A stretch of DNA of 64,000 nt from Bactrocera neohumeralis (GCF_024586455.1 NC_065920.1:77244215-77308214), one strand, 5' to 3'; shown: positions 23,335-35,012, numbered from the stretch's first letter. The notes: a model not told the origin generated them from the letters alone. Translations and numbers: made by a program.

Positions 23335-24267
23335 CTTACATACTATTAGCAAGACACTCGACCGGTAGATATACCACTTGAGATAAAGGTAATTTAGGCA
23401 TACCATATACACACATGCGGGTTTTTCTAACTATATTCCGAAACGAATTTGAATTTCTAAACGATTCGCAAAATTTTGGAGACTCGAAAAAAAAAATTAT
23501 ATTACGTTTTCAGTTTATGCAAACGAGCTTAAATTACACTGTTAGATGCAGCTCTAAATACGGCTTTTGGAGTCTCTTGATTTACTTTGCTGCTTTTCAA
23601 TTTATGCGAGCACAACTTCTAGTATGTATGTAGATCATTCCGTGTGCTTGTTTAAACGAAACTTTGATGCATTTCAAAGCGCTGATCTACAAGTATACTC
23701 TTGAGTGAATGCGAAATTAAATGATATATTTTGGATACACATACATATGTATCTACTTGCGTATATGTACAAACCGATTTTACTTTCAAAATATGGTTTT
23801 GAGTACAAAGCGAATGCAATTTGACATTGACTGAGTGTTTTGCCTCCAATTTTTTTAATTTTCGCAATAATTAGCAAAATTCGAATGTATTGTACTAACA
23901 ACTGTATATTCAGATGTATGGAAGTATAAAACTGTATAATTATTGAATTAGCTCACGAAAAAGCAAAGGTTTTGTGGATGATTGGCAAATTCTAAACTTT
24001 GTAGATCAATACATACAAGCAAATGTTCATAGAAATAACTAACATAAATTGCATAAATAGCAAACATGATTGGCTTCTGAAATGATTATGAGCTAAAATT
24101 ACTGAAAATTAAAACAATTTTCTCTTCGCGAAAACATACCCAATAGCACTACCTGAAAGAGTCACTTTTAATCTCTTTTGATCTATTTGACCCGGAATGT
24201 TTAAGGGATTACATAAAATTTTCTTTGATTGTCTTATTTAATCCGAAGATATCTCTAAAATATAGGG
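23335..24267. other. Intergenic, nothing recognised
   Basis: AT-rich DNA with simple ATACATATGTATC tracts. No gene is recognised. Confidence 0.3.
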
Positions 24268-25150
24268 TAGTCGAAAAAGTCTTTTCGAATTTCTAATTAA
24301 ACTTCAACTTTTTTTTAATGAATTTTAATATGTACCATTTTGGTCTACCATTTTTTGCCATTTTTCCGCCAGAGACATTATTCCATCAGTGTTAAACTTT
24401 TTGTGTTTCCCGGAGAAAAACTGCGACAAGTAATTTCCACAGGCTTCTCTTGACGCCAACTTTACTTCATTAAAGCAGTTCTGCATTGGACGAAACAGAT
24501 GATAGTCCTATGGTGCAAGGTCAGAAATATATGGTGGATGCATCAAAACTTCCCAGCCAAACTCTCCAATTTTTTGCCAAGTTATGAAAAATGTGTGTGG
24601 TCTAGCGTTGTCCTGAAGGAAGGCGAAGCCCTTTCTGTTGATCAGTTTTGGCTGTTTTTTTCGATTGCTTGCTTCAATCTTATCAGTTGTTGACAATAAA
24701 ATGTAGAATCAATCGTTCGACCAGGCTGGAGCAGCTCATAATGGATGATTCCCTTACAATCCCACCAAACACTCAGCATAACCTTTCGAGGCGTCAATCC
24801 TGACTTTACGAACATTTGTTGAGCTTCACCACGCTTAGATCATGATCTTTTTCGCACATTATTGTCATATTTGATCCACTTTTCGTCTCCTGTTACTATT
24901 CTCTTCAGAAATGGTTCGATTTCATTTCGTTTCAGCAACGAATCGCAGATGATAATTCGCTCCATTAAATTTTTCACAGACAATTCATATGGTACCCAAA
25001 CATTCTTTTTGTAGCCAGCCTTTTTTAAATGGTTCAGAACCGTTTGATGATGAATGTTAAGTTCATTAGCGATGCTCATGACTGCTTATGTGACGGTCAT
25101 GGTAAATCTTTTTCATAATTTCATCGACTTGTTCAACGAAAGATACTATT
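24268..25150 (-). mobile_element. Mariner family 1, truncated copy
   Basis: The plus-coordinate left end has TAGTCGAAAAAGTCTTTTC. Minus-strand frames give EIMKKIYHDRHISSH, MSIANELNIHHQTVLNHLKK, VPYELSVKNL, IVTGDEKWIKYDNNVRKRS (first Asp), LQDNARPHT (second Asp) and VLMHPPYISDLAP (third Asp, D34D spacing type). The transposase N-terminus and right inverted repeat are missing; beyond about 25150 the sequence is unrelated. Confidence 0.85.
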
Positions 25151-25639
25151 TTTGCTTCTTTTGTTTTTCGTAGTTTATGGTCTTCATTAAAACTCTTTGT
25201 TTTTTTACTTTTGATATTCCTGTAAGATGTTCTACTGTCAACATGGGACTGCCAGAAACGTCGTTGTGATGGCTGAGTTGTGAATATCTTTCTTTGAAAA
25301 TTGCACAAAATATTTGTACAATAATATTTATCTTTGGATTAATAAAAAGTTTGAATAAAATATTTCATTGAAAATGGGGTGTTTTGATCGACGAAATCCA
25401 TGTAACCCCTTAATACAATTCTGTTTTATCGCCTTTTAGTGCGAGTCTAGTATTGATACGTTCCACACCCAAAAATTAACCAAAATGTGTCGAGTCGATC
25501 CATGGAATCCTCGTCATTAACAGAGACGAGTAGACCACTAGCATGAGTCCAAATTTTGATGGTTTCACGACCTTCACTAAATGTTTTATGTCATTTAAAT
25601 ATGTACATATGTGTGTTCGTGATAAAGTAGACTCTCTGA

Positions 25640-25945
25640 AATACTGCTGCTACATTTTCAACGTTTCCCTAGTCGTGAAACCATAGGAACACACAAAATT
25701 ACAAGAACTTGGGACTTGGCACATACTAGACAATAGACATTCATGCGGTAAGGCAAAATCTTGTATGCAAGTTGTCAAAGTTAGATGGAGGAAGGTGAGG
25801 CGGAAACATCCAGGCCCTTTCTCCTCCATAATCCTGCCTATGCAAGACATCTCATCAGTTTTACCTTCGGCAAACTAGAAGACATGGACGCGCGGCTGTC
25901 CCAGTAAGATACCTGTAAGTGTCCACCTCATAACCTAACCTAACT
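25640..25945. repeat. Possible retroelement 3' scrap ending in AACCTAACCTAAC
   Basis: The tract has higher GC than its surroundings, no stable ORF, and ends at CATAACCTAACCTAACTTAC. Such ends are common at insect non-LTR 3' termini, but no protein motif is readable, so the assignment is weak. Confidence 0.3.
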
Positions 25946-26520
25946 TACATAGTATGTCGGTCAAACTTCACGTGAACATAAAAAAGATGTGTGCGCAGTT
26001 TAAATGGATCAGCCCTAGTCAAATTTGATCAGATAGTCCACTGGCATAATAAATTTTAATTTAATTATTATGAGAAAGTTTTAATGCAAACATAGCATTA
26101 TTGAAAAGTATTCCGTACCTTTTTCTCACAGGCAATAAATAATTTGATAGCTGAAGTAACAAGCACTAGAGGAAATAAATTATCGTGTAGAACTATCACA
26201 AAATGTGCATGTGTAACGTCACCAATTTTGTTTTTCTGTGTTCTTTTATTGCGCATTTTCGCTAATTCATCTAAATAGCTGGGGGTTTACCAATCCAGCG
26301 CTCTCACTGGCCGCAACGAAGCTGGATCGTGACGTCATTTCGTATCGTGAAATTCTGCGTACAAGTTTAGCCGATTCTTTGGAAACGTTCAATGTATACA
26401 ACGTGGTTGTGACGGCCAGTGAGCTTTTCAAATGAGTCAAAAATTTTGTTTTTTCTTATTTTATTGTTGTAAATGAATTTAAAGTGAATATTTGTGGCTT
26501 GAAAGGAGCGCTAAGCCAGT

Positions 26521-26555
26521 TCAGTCGTGTTACAAACTCAATAAGAGTGAGTCGT
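26521..26555 (+). promoter_or_regulatory. Inr + DPE core promoter with candidate non-coding first exon
   Basis: TCAGTC at 26521-26526 is a perfect fly initiator (A +1 at 26523). AGTCGT at 26550-26555 is a perfect downstream promoter element at +28 to +33. The following 204 nt contain no ATG and reach a consensus donor GTGGTAAGT at 26727, as expected for a non-coding first exon. The nearest plus-strand gene is copy D, whose coding exon is preceded by an acceptor (CTTTTTTTCATTTCAG ending 33415). The link is inferred; the ADAMTS-like gene at 43781 is an alternative. Confidence 0.55.
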
Positions 26556-27234
26556 CGATACGCGAAAACGTTTAATCTAACATAAAATTATATTTGAAGT
26601 GGTTTTGTTGGTGTGATAATAGAAAACTGTAATATATAAAATATAATTTAGTTTATATTCGCGGAAAATAAAATAAAAAACTACCAAAAAGTATTATATT
26701 TACTAGAGGTTCAGTGCTGGTCAGTGGTAAGTAGAAAAGTTGACCTTGGTTTCGTTTGAGCTAGGAATACATATTTATGTATGTGTGTGACAAGAGTGAT
26801 CGTGCTGTAAGCAAATGAGAATTTGGCGCGTTAAGTGAATGCAAGTTATACGAACCAAATATGAAAGTAATTAACAGTCAGCTGTTGTTATTGCGGGCAT
26901 TAAGCATTTCCGATCGACAATCATTGAAAACGGTGATTGATCGCAAACTGTGTTTGTGCCTGCACTTAATTATGTATATCCGTACAAAGAGTCTCAGCTA
27001 TTAATGAGAATATAGTAAATTAGAAAGGATCCAAGCAAAACTATTACCTTGGTTAGAAGAGAAAGATTTTAGTGTTCAATGCTTGCTTAGTGGATATATT
27101 TTTTAAGTGATCGACACAAGTGGGAACGACGACTTCCATTTAGGCCACATTGCGGTTACATTCGATTTGGTTCAAAGTTTATATGGAGGTTCCTTATGTG
27201 AAAAAAAACAATTTCTCATGTGTCTTGTTTGGCG

Positions 27235-28060
27235 GCAAGTAAAAAAATTAAATTAAAAACAAATTGAAATTAAAAAACCAAAAAAATATAATTAAAAAAA
27301 ATTCAGTAAATAAAAAAATTGGCTTATAATTAAGCATTAAAAAATTATAATCAAAAAATTAAAAGAAAAATTTACAAAATTAAGGAAAAAAGTTTATAAA
27401 AAAAATTGTAGAAAATTTAATATAAATTTTCTATAAACAAATTAAAAATATTTTTTAAGTAAAAAATTAAAAATAAAATAAAGAAGTTAAAAAATTAAAG
27501 AAAAAATAATAAAATATGAAAACAAAATTTCACGAACATTTACAAAAATACTCTTCTTTGTAAAGATTTTATAAATTAAAAAAATGTACAAAATTTAATA
27601 CAAATTTCAATTCAATAAATAAATTAAAAAAAAATTAATTAAAAAAAATAAAAAGTGTAAATATTAAAAAATGAAATTTAAATTATAATTAAGAATTAAA
27701 AAAAATTCAAAATTGATGAAAAATATTTATAAAATATCAAATTAAAAAAAGAATACAAAGCTTAATACAAATTTTTAATAAATAAATATTTTTTTTTAAT
27801 TAAAAAAAAACAAAAATGAATAAAAAAAAGTTTAAAAAATTAAAAACAAAATAATACAAAATTAAACGTAAATTTACAAAATTGGCGAAAAAGGTTTATA
27901 AAATAAAAAATTAAGAAAATTTAATACATATAAATAAATTAGATTTTTTATAATTACAAAAAAAACTAAAAAATAAATAAAGAAGTTTAAAAATTAAAAA
28001 AAAATAATAATAAAAATTACAAAAAAGTGTTTACAAAATTTATCCAACATCTCCATTATA
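27235..28060. repeat. A-rich low-complexity desert
   Basis: About 830 bp composed almost only of A and T with strong A bias on the plus strand (AAAAATTAAA-type blocks, sparse G and C). No ORF. Irregular repetition suggests slippage growth, not a clear tandem unit. Confidence 0.8.
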
Positions 28061-28374
28061 TAAAATGAAAAAAGAACCTAAATGAGTTTAAAAAGATATC
28101 AACCCCTATGAATCGTTGTTTTGTAAAAAAAATTTAGAAAAAAGAAATATGTAAATACACATACATACATATGTACATATGTATGTAGTACATATGTATG
28201 TAAACAATTCTTTCGTTCAAATTGTTGTTTCGACTTTAATTTACTTCCCACAAAAATATGTGGGACCTTGTTTTTAATGGCCTTAAGAACCTTTACGTAA
28301 ATTTTGAAAAAAAAAATCGCAGGGTGACCTAATCGAAACTATATGGGGGATTACAATTATCCATCTTCGAAAAA

Positions 28375-29215
28375 TTCTTCTTCTTTACTGGCGTAGACAC
28401 CGCTTACGCAATTATAGCCGAGTTATAAACAGCGCGCCAGTCATTCCTTCTTTTCACAGCGTGGCGCTAATTGGAGATTCCAGGCGAAGCTAAGTTTTCT
28501 CCACCGGGTCTTTCCAACGGAGTGGAGATCTTCCTTTCCTCTGCTTGCCCCGGCGGGTACTGCGTCGAAAACTTTCAGAGCTGGAGTCTTTTTATCCAAT
28601 CGGACCACATGACCTATCCAGCGCAGCCGCTGTCTCTTAATTCGCTGAACTACATATGTCAATGCCGTCGTATATCTCATATACATAGCTCATCGTTCCA
28701 TCGAATGCAATATTCACCGTGGCCAACGCTCAAAGGTTCATAAATCTTGAAAATCAGATGTCATCTGCCTCTGCGCCATATAGCAGGACGGGAATGATGA
28801 CTGACTTATAGAGTTTTGTTTTAGTTTGCCCAGAGAGAACTTTACTTCTCAATTGCTTACTTAATCCGAAGTAGCACCTGTTGGCAAGAATTATTCTCCA
28901 TTGGATTTCGAGGCTGACGTTGTTGTTGGTGTTGATGCTGGTTCATAGGCGAAATTATTTACAACTTCGAAGTTATGACTGTCAACTGGGTCGTGGGTGC
29001 CTAGTCGCGAGTGCGACGCCTGTTTGTTTGATGACAGAAGATATTTCGTCTTGCCTTCGTTCACCGCCAGACCCCTTTGCTTTGCTTCCTTATCTAGTCT
29101 GGAGAAAGCAAAACTAACGACGCGGGTGTTGAGGCCAATGATATCAATATCATCTGGTCGGTTGTTTATTTTTTATTTGCCACACTGATAAGGTTGATCT
29201 TCGAAAGCCCTGGCT
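28375..29215 (-). mobile_element. Non-LTR retrotransposon 3' part, copy 3
   Basis: The longest tail in the window. On the minus strand it encodes, with frame breaks, VQRIKRQRLRWIGHVVRLD and PALKVFDAVPAGASRGKEDL, and ends in the shared 3' sequence at 28380-28440. The upstream part (28740-29200) matches the region encoding the end of the RT domain. It is 5' truncated. Confidence 0.8.
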
Positions 29216-29434
29216 ATTAATTTAGTTTAGTAAAAAGCCTAGACTTTTATCAAATACTATTAATAAAACAGTTTTATTACCTAAACAACAAATACACTTA
29301 AACTGCTAAGCAATAAGAATTAACAACAACAGTAAAAAATTAAATAATACAAGAATAAATAGAATAAAATGCATAATACTTATTAAATCTTTTAGCACTT
29401 GGAGCTGCTCAATTGAGAATCTACGTGCTGATTA

Positions 29435-30366
29435 TTATTCGAAAAAACTTGTAATCTTCTTATAAAGTGCCTTAAGCGGCCCGATCGAAGTGAGCACTAA
29501 CGACACAAGGGTCACCACTTGCAATACTCTTATGAAGGACCATAGTATGCTGGAATGGAAGAACTCGTAGCCGTAGAATTGCGCAAGTAGTGCCGTTAGA
29601 AACGTGCCAAAGCCAACTAAATTGTGAAAGCCCTTATTAAATAACGGACTTAGTATGCGTCGTAGATTGTTCGAAAAGAGAGCACTCAAGCCTGATAGCA
29701 TGCTGACGAGGCAGAGTATAAATGCAGCAAAACCTATTGGAAGACAAAAATTGGGAAAATTGATAGCTGATGTTTAATATGCATATATACAAGTATATTG
29801 GTAGTCGAAAAATTCTTTTCGTATTTCGAATCAAAATTCAACTTGTGACTGGAGATATACGACTGCAACATTCATTGACAAAATATGAAAGGACTTTTTC
29901 GACTACAATTTTACTATTAGCTTACCTAAACGATTATGAACTTGATCCATCTTGAATTTCACTATGACAATCATAACAAGACAGCCGGCCACGCCACAGC
30001 CACCGCCGAGTGTCAGCAGCACCCAATGTATGGTAGTTTTAGCTTTGCGTTTAAAACCATTCGTCAGCGGATTGATGCTATAATGACACATAATACCCTC
30101 GGCCATTAGTAGGGAAAACTGCAGATATTAAAAAAAATCACTTGAGGTTTTCAGAGATTTACTTTTTATGTTTAAAATTCGTTTACCCCGATGGTCACTA
30201 AAAAAGCATGCAATTGCATGGTATCCATGTCCTGGTAAATACATATCCAAAACATATATATCGTCACGAATCCAATGCAAGCTTGGTTAACCACCCAAAT
30301 AAGGATTTCTACTCTTTCCAAAATTCTCGCCCACAGTGGACTTTCTTGAGAATCTTTTGCACCCAT
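29435..30366 (-). CDS. Cytochrome b561-type transmembrane reductase, copy C
   Basis: Exons, in transcript order, are 30366-30187, 30118-29926 and 29733-29435, giving 223 residues, the compact form expected for CYB561D2-like proteins. Donors are GTAAAC and GTAAGC and acceptors CTGCAG and CAATAG; phases are 0 and 1. Six helices are predicted. Heme-ligand candidates are H53 (LHAFL), H91 (IHWVLLTL), H121 (VHNRLG) and H161 (FHNLVG). Compared with copies A and B the third ligand block reads HNRLG, not HGxxG. A strong Inr+DPE promoter lies 130 bp upstream of the ATG. Intron 2 holds a 106-bp mariner derivative. Likely a membrane electron-transfer reductase. Confidence 0.87.
29801..29907 (-). mobile_element. 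Mariner family 1 micro-derivative (106 bp)
   Basis: It starts GGTAGTCGAAAAATTCTTTT and ends GGACTTTTTCGACTAC, the two family ends with almost nothing between (only the GGAGATATACGACTGCAAC block of the 5' UTR). It lies wholly inside intron 2 of copy C. Confidence 0.85.
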
Positions 30367-30463
30367 TTTCCACTAAGAAATTACTAAATTACTTTGGTTT
30401 GCTAAAACTCAACGTCTTCGTGCACTTAAAAATTATTTCAGCTGAAAATTCAATTGCTTTGCA

Positions 30464-30498
30464 AGGACTCTAGTACCGCGACTCCGTATAGTGACTGA
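30464..30498 (-). promoter_or_regulatory. Inr + DPE core promoter of copy C
   Basis: On the minus strand TCAGTC spans 30498-30493 (A +1 at 30496) and AGTCCT spans 30469-30464, exactly +28 to +33, matching RGWYVT. The predicted 5' UTR is about 130 nt to the ATG at 30366, without an intron. Confidence 0.7.
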
Positions 30499-30654
30499 TG
30501 CGACAGAAAGCAAATTAACTTCTCACCTTCAATGCAAAAATTATGGCTTTTAAATAATATATTATAGTGTTGTCTGCCCACGTACGTGATTAATTGTAGT
30601 CTTAGATTAAATAACGTTAGATATTAAATAGCATATAAATATTTATATATTTGT

Positions 30655-30663
30655 ATATGCATT

Positions 30664-30708
<45 letters not shown>

Positions 30709-30715
30709 TATTGCT
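30655..30715. repeat. (TA)n microsatellite
   Basis: Alternating TATATATA tract interrupted by TGTA, in AT-rich intergenic DNA upstream of copy C. Confidence 0.8.
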
Positions 30716-31204
30716 GTTGCCATTGGTAAGTAGCTCTACTTATCAAGGATTTCTAAGATAAAATTTTACACAATGTATGCCTTCGAATGTTTGCAGTGTC
30801 CACAGACAAATGTACATATGCAAGTAGGTATATACTTGTACATATAAATGCACGTACTAATTAAATAAATGTTAATAATTTTGTGAACGTTATCGAGAAG
30901 TTCGTGAAAATCGCATTAAACTATTAAATAAATTACCAAATGAATCCCCAATTAATGTGTCGAAAGAGCGGTCATATTCATGTTTGAACACACGTAAATG
31001 ATACGAGTCTGCATTCTTCCGATTTTTTATAATTAATTTGTAAATATTTCTCACGTTTAAAAACGTTTAAAGATAACAAAGTTATTATGATTTATATGAC
31101 AAAAGAAAGCTTTAGATTTGTGGAGTTGGAAAACGAAATGAGAAAGCAATTTTGCGGTAGGCCAAGTGCAAAAAATATTTCTGAACAAAGCAGGTGTACA
31201 ATTG

Positions 31205-31640
31205 CTATAGAGAGCTAGAATGTGGGATCTTTGTTTTTGCACTTTTTGAGCGAAGCGATGTGATCCCTATTTGGAAACATTGATTCTAGGGCCTTTAACC
31301 TGCGTCTGCAGAATGCTGTGCAGTCAATTAGTAAATGTTCTGGTGGTTCAGGCTCTCTGTCACACAACCGGCAATTTATGCAAGAAGCTAGGCCCATGTT
31401 AGGTAAGTGCTTCTTCAGCTTGCAGTCAATGTAAAATGCGACCAGTAGTCTGAGTTTATCCCTAGACATGTTGATTGCATATTTAAACCTGCTGAGATTA
31501 TAACCCCCCATTAGCAATTTGACATGCCGCATGCCCTCTAGTTGTTGGCAATACCTCTCTTTGCCTACTCGTCCTTCCTTGCGAAATTGTTTCTCTATGG
31601 TATGGGGACCCATCCCAGTGAAGGGTTCAGGTCCTACCTA
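31205..31640 (-). mobile_element. Non-LTR retrotransposon ORF2 C-terminal relic
   Basis: The minus-strand frame 31613-31215 has KLLMGGYNLSRFKYAINMS, FYIDCKLKKHLPNMGL, CINCRLCDRE and PEHLLIDCTAF. This resembles the Cys-His segment that follows RNase H in I/LOA/R1-type elements (CRxC...EHLLxxC). It is truncated at both ends. Confidence 0.6.
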
Positions 31641-31839
31641 CAACAGTGATTGATTGACCTACAACATTGTCATATAACTGTTTTCTATAGGACATGTAGT
31701 TTCGCCGGAAATCGAGAAAACCCGTTTTTAACCATTAAAATGCAATCAAGCATCTCCTTTCCATCATCCTTTTAACGTTGGTTTTCATTCCATTCTAATT
31801 TTTATTGTAATCCTATCACCTAAAACTAAGCGTGTTAGA

Positions 31840-32945
31840 TATAGTGTTATATACATATACATATGTATGTATAAATGATCAGGATGACCAGAAAAGTTTA
31901 AATCCGGTTGACTGTCTGTCTGTAAGTCCGTGCAAGCTGTAACTTGAGTAAAAATTTAAATATCTTGATGAAACTTGGTATGCGTGTTCCTTAGTACAAA
32001 ACAAAGTACGTAGATGGGCGTAAACGGACCACTGCCATGCCCACAAAGTGCCATTAACCGAAAACCTATAAATTGCCTTAACTAAGCATTAAATTAAGAT
32101 ACAGAACTGCGCACAGGGGCTCGCAGTAACAAGAGGCGCCTGTGGGATAAAAATTTTAAAAAGTGGGCGTGGCACCGTCCTCTAATAAGTTTAATATGCA
32201 TATCTCTCAAACCACTAAAGCTACAGCAACCAAATTTACGCAGTTCAAATATTATAAGAATTCCATCGACCGAACACGTATACGTACCGAACACGTGAAT
32301 GCCAGTATCGACAGTTGTCTTTGACCGAAAATATCGGTCAATGTGTGAGATATATAATTGAAATTCCGGGATAATACTTCTCTGACAATGATACATCTGC
32401 ATGTATCATATGGGTTGAATCGAGCTAATACTTCCCTGAGCCCCCATATACCTAATGTAAAGACTTTCGAACTTCCGTGTGACTTTATACTTGATATATC
32501 GTCCAATATTTGAGACATCTCAATGAAAAATACAGAACAAGTTTTACTCATAACAGTGTATTTTTGTGCCTTTAATAAGGTAGGTCAAATTAGGGGAAAA
32601 CATGTCTTATTCCCCGTATAACTAATATCAGTATTTTCGAACATCCGGTTAACTTTACTCCACCTGAGATTGTATGTGAGATAACTTGATGACACCCAAG
32701 TATGTGGCACGATAATAGTTAATGGTTAGATAAATCGGGTCGATACTACCCCAACTCCCATATACTACATACAATGATTTTCGTTTTTCTAACAAACCTT
32801 GTGCCTAATACGTCGATCCTCTGGTTCACGATTTACACATTACGGCATTTGACTGGCTTTGGTCCTGACAAGTTGCAAGAGTATAAAACGTTCCGTTTCA
32901 CCCGAACTTAGCTCTTCCTTACTCGTTTTTGTTTTGAAAAATTAT
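31840..32945. repeat. Dispersed non-coding repeat (second copy 44462-45870)
   Basis: Shares with 44462-45870 a GACTGTCTGTCTGTAAGTCC-like block, ACTTGAGTAAAAAT, the AAAGTGC..TAAC block and the end GCAAGAGTATAAAA..CGTT followed by ACCCGAACTTAGC(T/C)CTT. Short ORFs inside (near 32094-32551) have no recognisable domain. Such units are common in fruit fly genomes; I do not know a class name. Confidence 0.55.
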
Positions 32946-33508
32946 CTACTATCTACTGTATATTTGTGAATATCAAGAGTTTGAACTTGAAAAGAAGAAT
33001 GGTTGACTTTGATTGTATCCGAGGCGCATCTGGTGCAAAAGGGGCTGGGCAATGAAAATCACACCAAGCCCAGAGATAAGTTGAACCAAAGCAGAAATCA
33101 GACGATACAACAACACCAACAACATAAGTTGAACAATCTATTAAAATGACGTAGCGTTAGTAAATTTTGACCATGGTTGAGAGGAATTTTGACGGAAGTT
33201 ACGATAACAGTATGGTTATCTAAATAGTACGAGACTTTATATTTGAAATGAATCAACTTTCAGCTGCTTTATTCTATTGTTTTTTCCTAGTATATACATA
33301 TAGTATGTATATGATCTACATATCTTATCATGTGCTGACTATCTAATTGACACTCGTACCACGTAGTTGATATGTAATAACATGAGAATTAACAGTTAAC
33401 TTTTTTTCATTTCAGCGTCAGTGTCGTTTCAACAGTTGCGAAATCGAAACATTCCGTTTACTAAGCTTTTCGAACAGAAAACATAGTTTTATTACTAGCA
33501 AAACCACA

Positions 33509-34272
33509 ATGGTCATCAGCAGCTATACGTGGAATCTCGCCAATCAATGTTTCATTTTGGCTATAACCGTTTGCATGTCGGTGAAATGTGCGCAAATGAA
33601 GTTCCAAAAGACTGCCACACACGCATTTCTCTGCACGCTTGGGGTAAGTACACATAACACACTCGAAAAACCCCCGATTTGGTTGACCTTCATGGAACTA
33701 GCGATAACTCTTTTGCATTTATAGTTTGTTTTTCTCTCGGCCGAGGGCATGATGGTGCGTTGCAACAATAATTGGCTAACACGCTCGCTGCATCCAGATA
33801 CAAAGACAACGCTGCACTTTTGGTTGCAATTGATTGGTGGTATTTTAGGCGTGGCGGGTACGCTGCAAAAATCACTGCCAAAGGAACACCATTTTCGCTC
33901 GTGGCATGGAAAGCTGGGTAAGTAAACAAGAACACATAAATATATACTTTGTTTCATTGAACATATTTTTTATTTTTTCCTTTAGGTTTGGCTGCTTGTG
34001 TGTTCTTTGTGATCAACTGTCTCTCCGGCTCTTTGGGTTTGTACTCCTGGGGTTATCGACAGTATGTGTCGCCTGCAGTTAACAATTTCATTCACAACTT
34101 TCTCGGTTTGCTAACATTTGTCACTGCGATGCTGGCTCAATACACCGGCTATAATACGGGCTTCTTTCGCCGCAATTTAAAGGAGCATGAAAAATTCTAT
34201 AAATACTTGACAGCGGCCGTTTTGGTGTTGACCACATGGGGACCATTGATGATATTTCTGCGGAAGCTCTAA
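33509..34272 (+). CDS. Cytochrome b561-type transmembrane reductase, copy D
   Basis: Exons are 33509-33643, 33725-33917 and 33986-34272, giving 204 residues, the shortest copy. Both donors are GTAAGT and acceptors TTTATAG and CTTTAG; phases are 0 and 1. The ATG (ACCACAATGGTC) starts almost directly at the first helix. Heme-ligand candidates are H38 (THAFL), H76 (LHFWLQL), H106 (WHGKLG) and H146 (IHNFLG). An acceptor ending at 33415 suggests an upstream non-coding exon, possibly the one at 26523-26726. It is the only copy on the plus strand, diverging from copy C. The intermembrane loop and C-terminus differ most from the other copies. Reductase role is by family. Confidence 0.85.
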
Positions 34273-34575
34273 TAGTTTAGAAATTAAGTAGTTAAACATT
34301 AAGCAATAAGTTTTCTTTTTAAGGAAATGTGATTATTGTACAAAGTTCGAATTTAGAAGCGTGTTTGTGACTTAAAAAATTAAACAGCAAATGATTTCAT
34401 ATTATTTTATTTTGTCGAAATTTTATTTTACTAGATACCGTTATTAAGAACTGGAATAGCAGATTGGTAAATACATCTACTTCCTGCATCCACTTTTTCA
34501 TATTTTATACTCGAATATAGTGGTTACTAAGCAACAGTTACCAAAATTTGTATCATGCATGGCAATCGGCTACTG

Positions 34576-34695
34576 ATGTTGTTGTTGTTGTTTTAGCGGG
34601 TACCGATCTAAACGGGGGTGGATCTCCGAAATAACACCCCGGATAATATCCGGGTCAATTCCGTTACGCAGAACCGGCTGTATGTAAACCGACTA
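34576..34695. repeat. TTG-rich retroelement end with hairpin
   Basis: A TGTTGTTGTTGTTGTTTTAGC run is followed by GGGTACCGATCT and a perfect palindrome CCCGGATAATATCCGGG at about 34640-34657. The TTG run with TTTTAGCGGGTACC also occurs at 35018-35045 at the antisense 3' end of a Jockey-like LINE, so this is probably the tail of a related element. Confidence 0.5.
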
Positions 34696-34699
34696 CTGA

Positions 34700-35012
34700 T
34701 CATACATACCATGTGCGGCCAGGTCCTTCTCCGCTGATCTTTTCAACGGAGTGGAGGTCTTCCTCTCCCTTTGCTTCCACAGACGGGTACTGAATCGAAA
34801 ACCTTCAAAGCTGGAGTGTTCTCTTTCATCCGAACATCATCACCGAGCAGCTGCGTTGTCTCTTAATTCGCTTACCTATGTCAATAACGCCGTATATCTC
34901 GTACAGCTCAACGTTCCAGTGGACTGCGGTACTAGCCGTTGCCAATACGCAAAGGACCATAAATATTCCGCAAAACTTTTCCCTCGAACTCTCCTATGGC
35001 CGACTCATCAGA
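34700..35012 (-). mobile_element. Non-LTR retrotransposon 3' part, copy 4
   Basis: Antisense match to copies 3 and 5 of the same LINE (CTTTTCAACGGAGTGGAGGT, CTTAATTCGCTTACCTATGT). 5' truncated, and its 3' end is replaced by the neighbouring repeat. Confidence 0.7.

Noticed and set aside
33416..33455. Possible initiator GCGTCAGTGTCG just before copy D
   Set aside because: The last base does not fit TCAKTY and no DPE is at +28; the preceding CTTTTTTTCATTTCAG fits a splice acceptor better.
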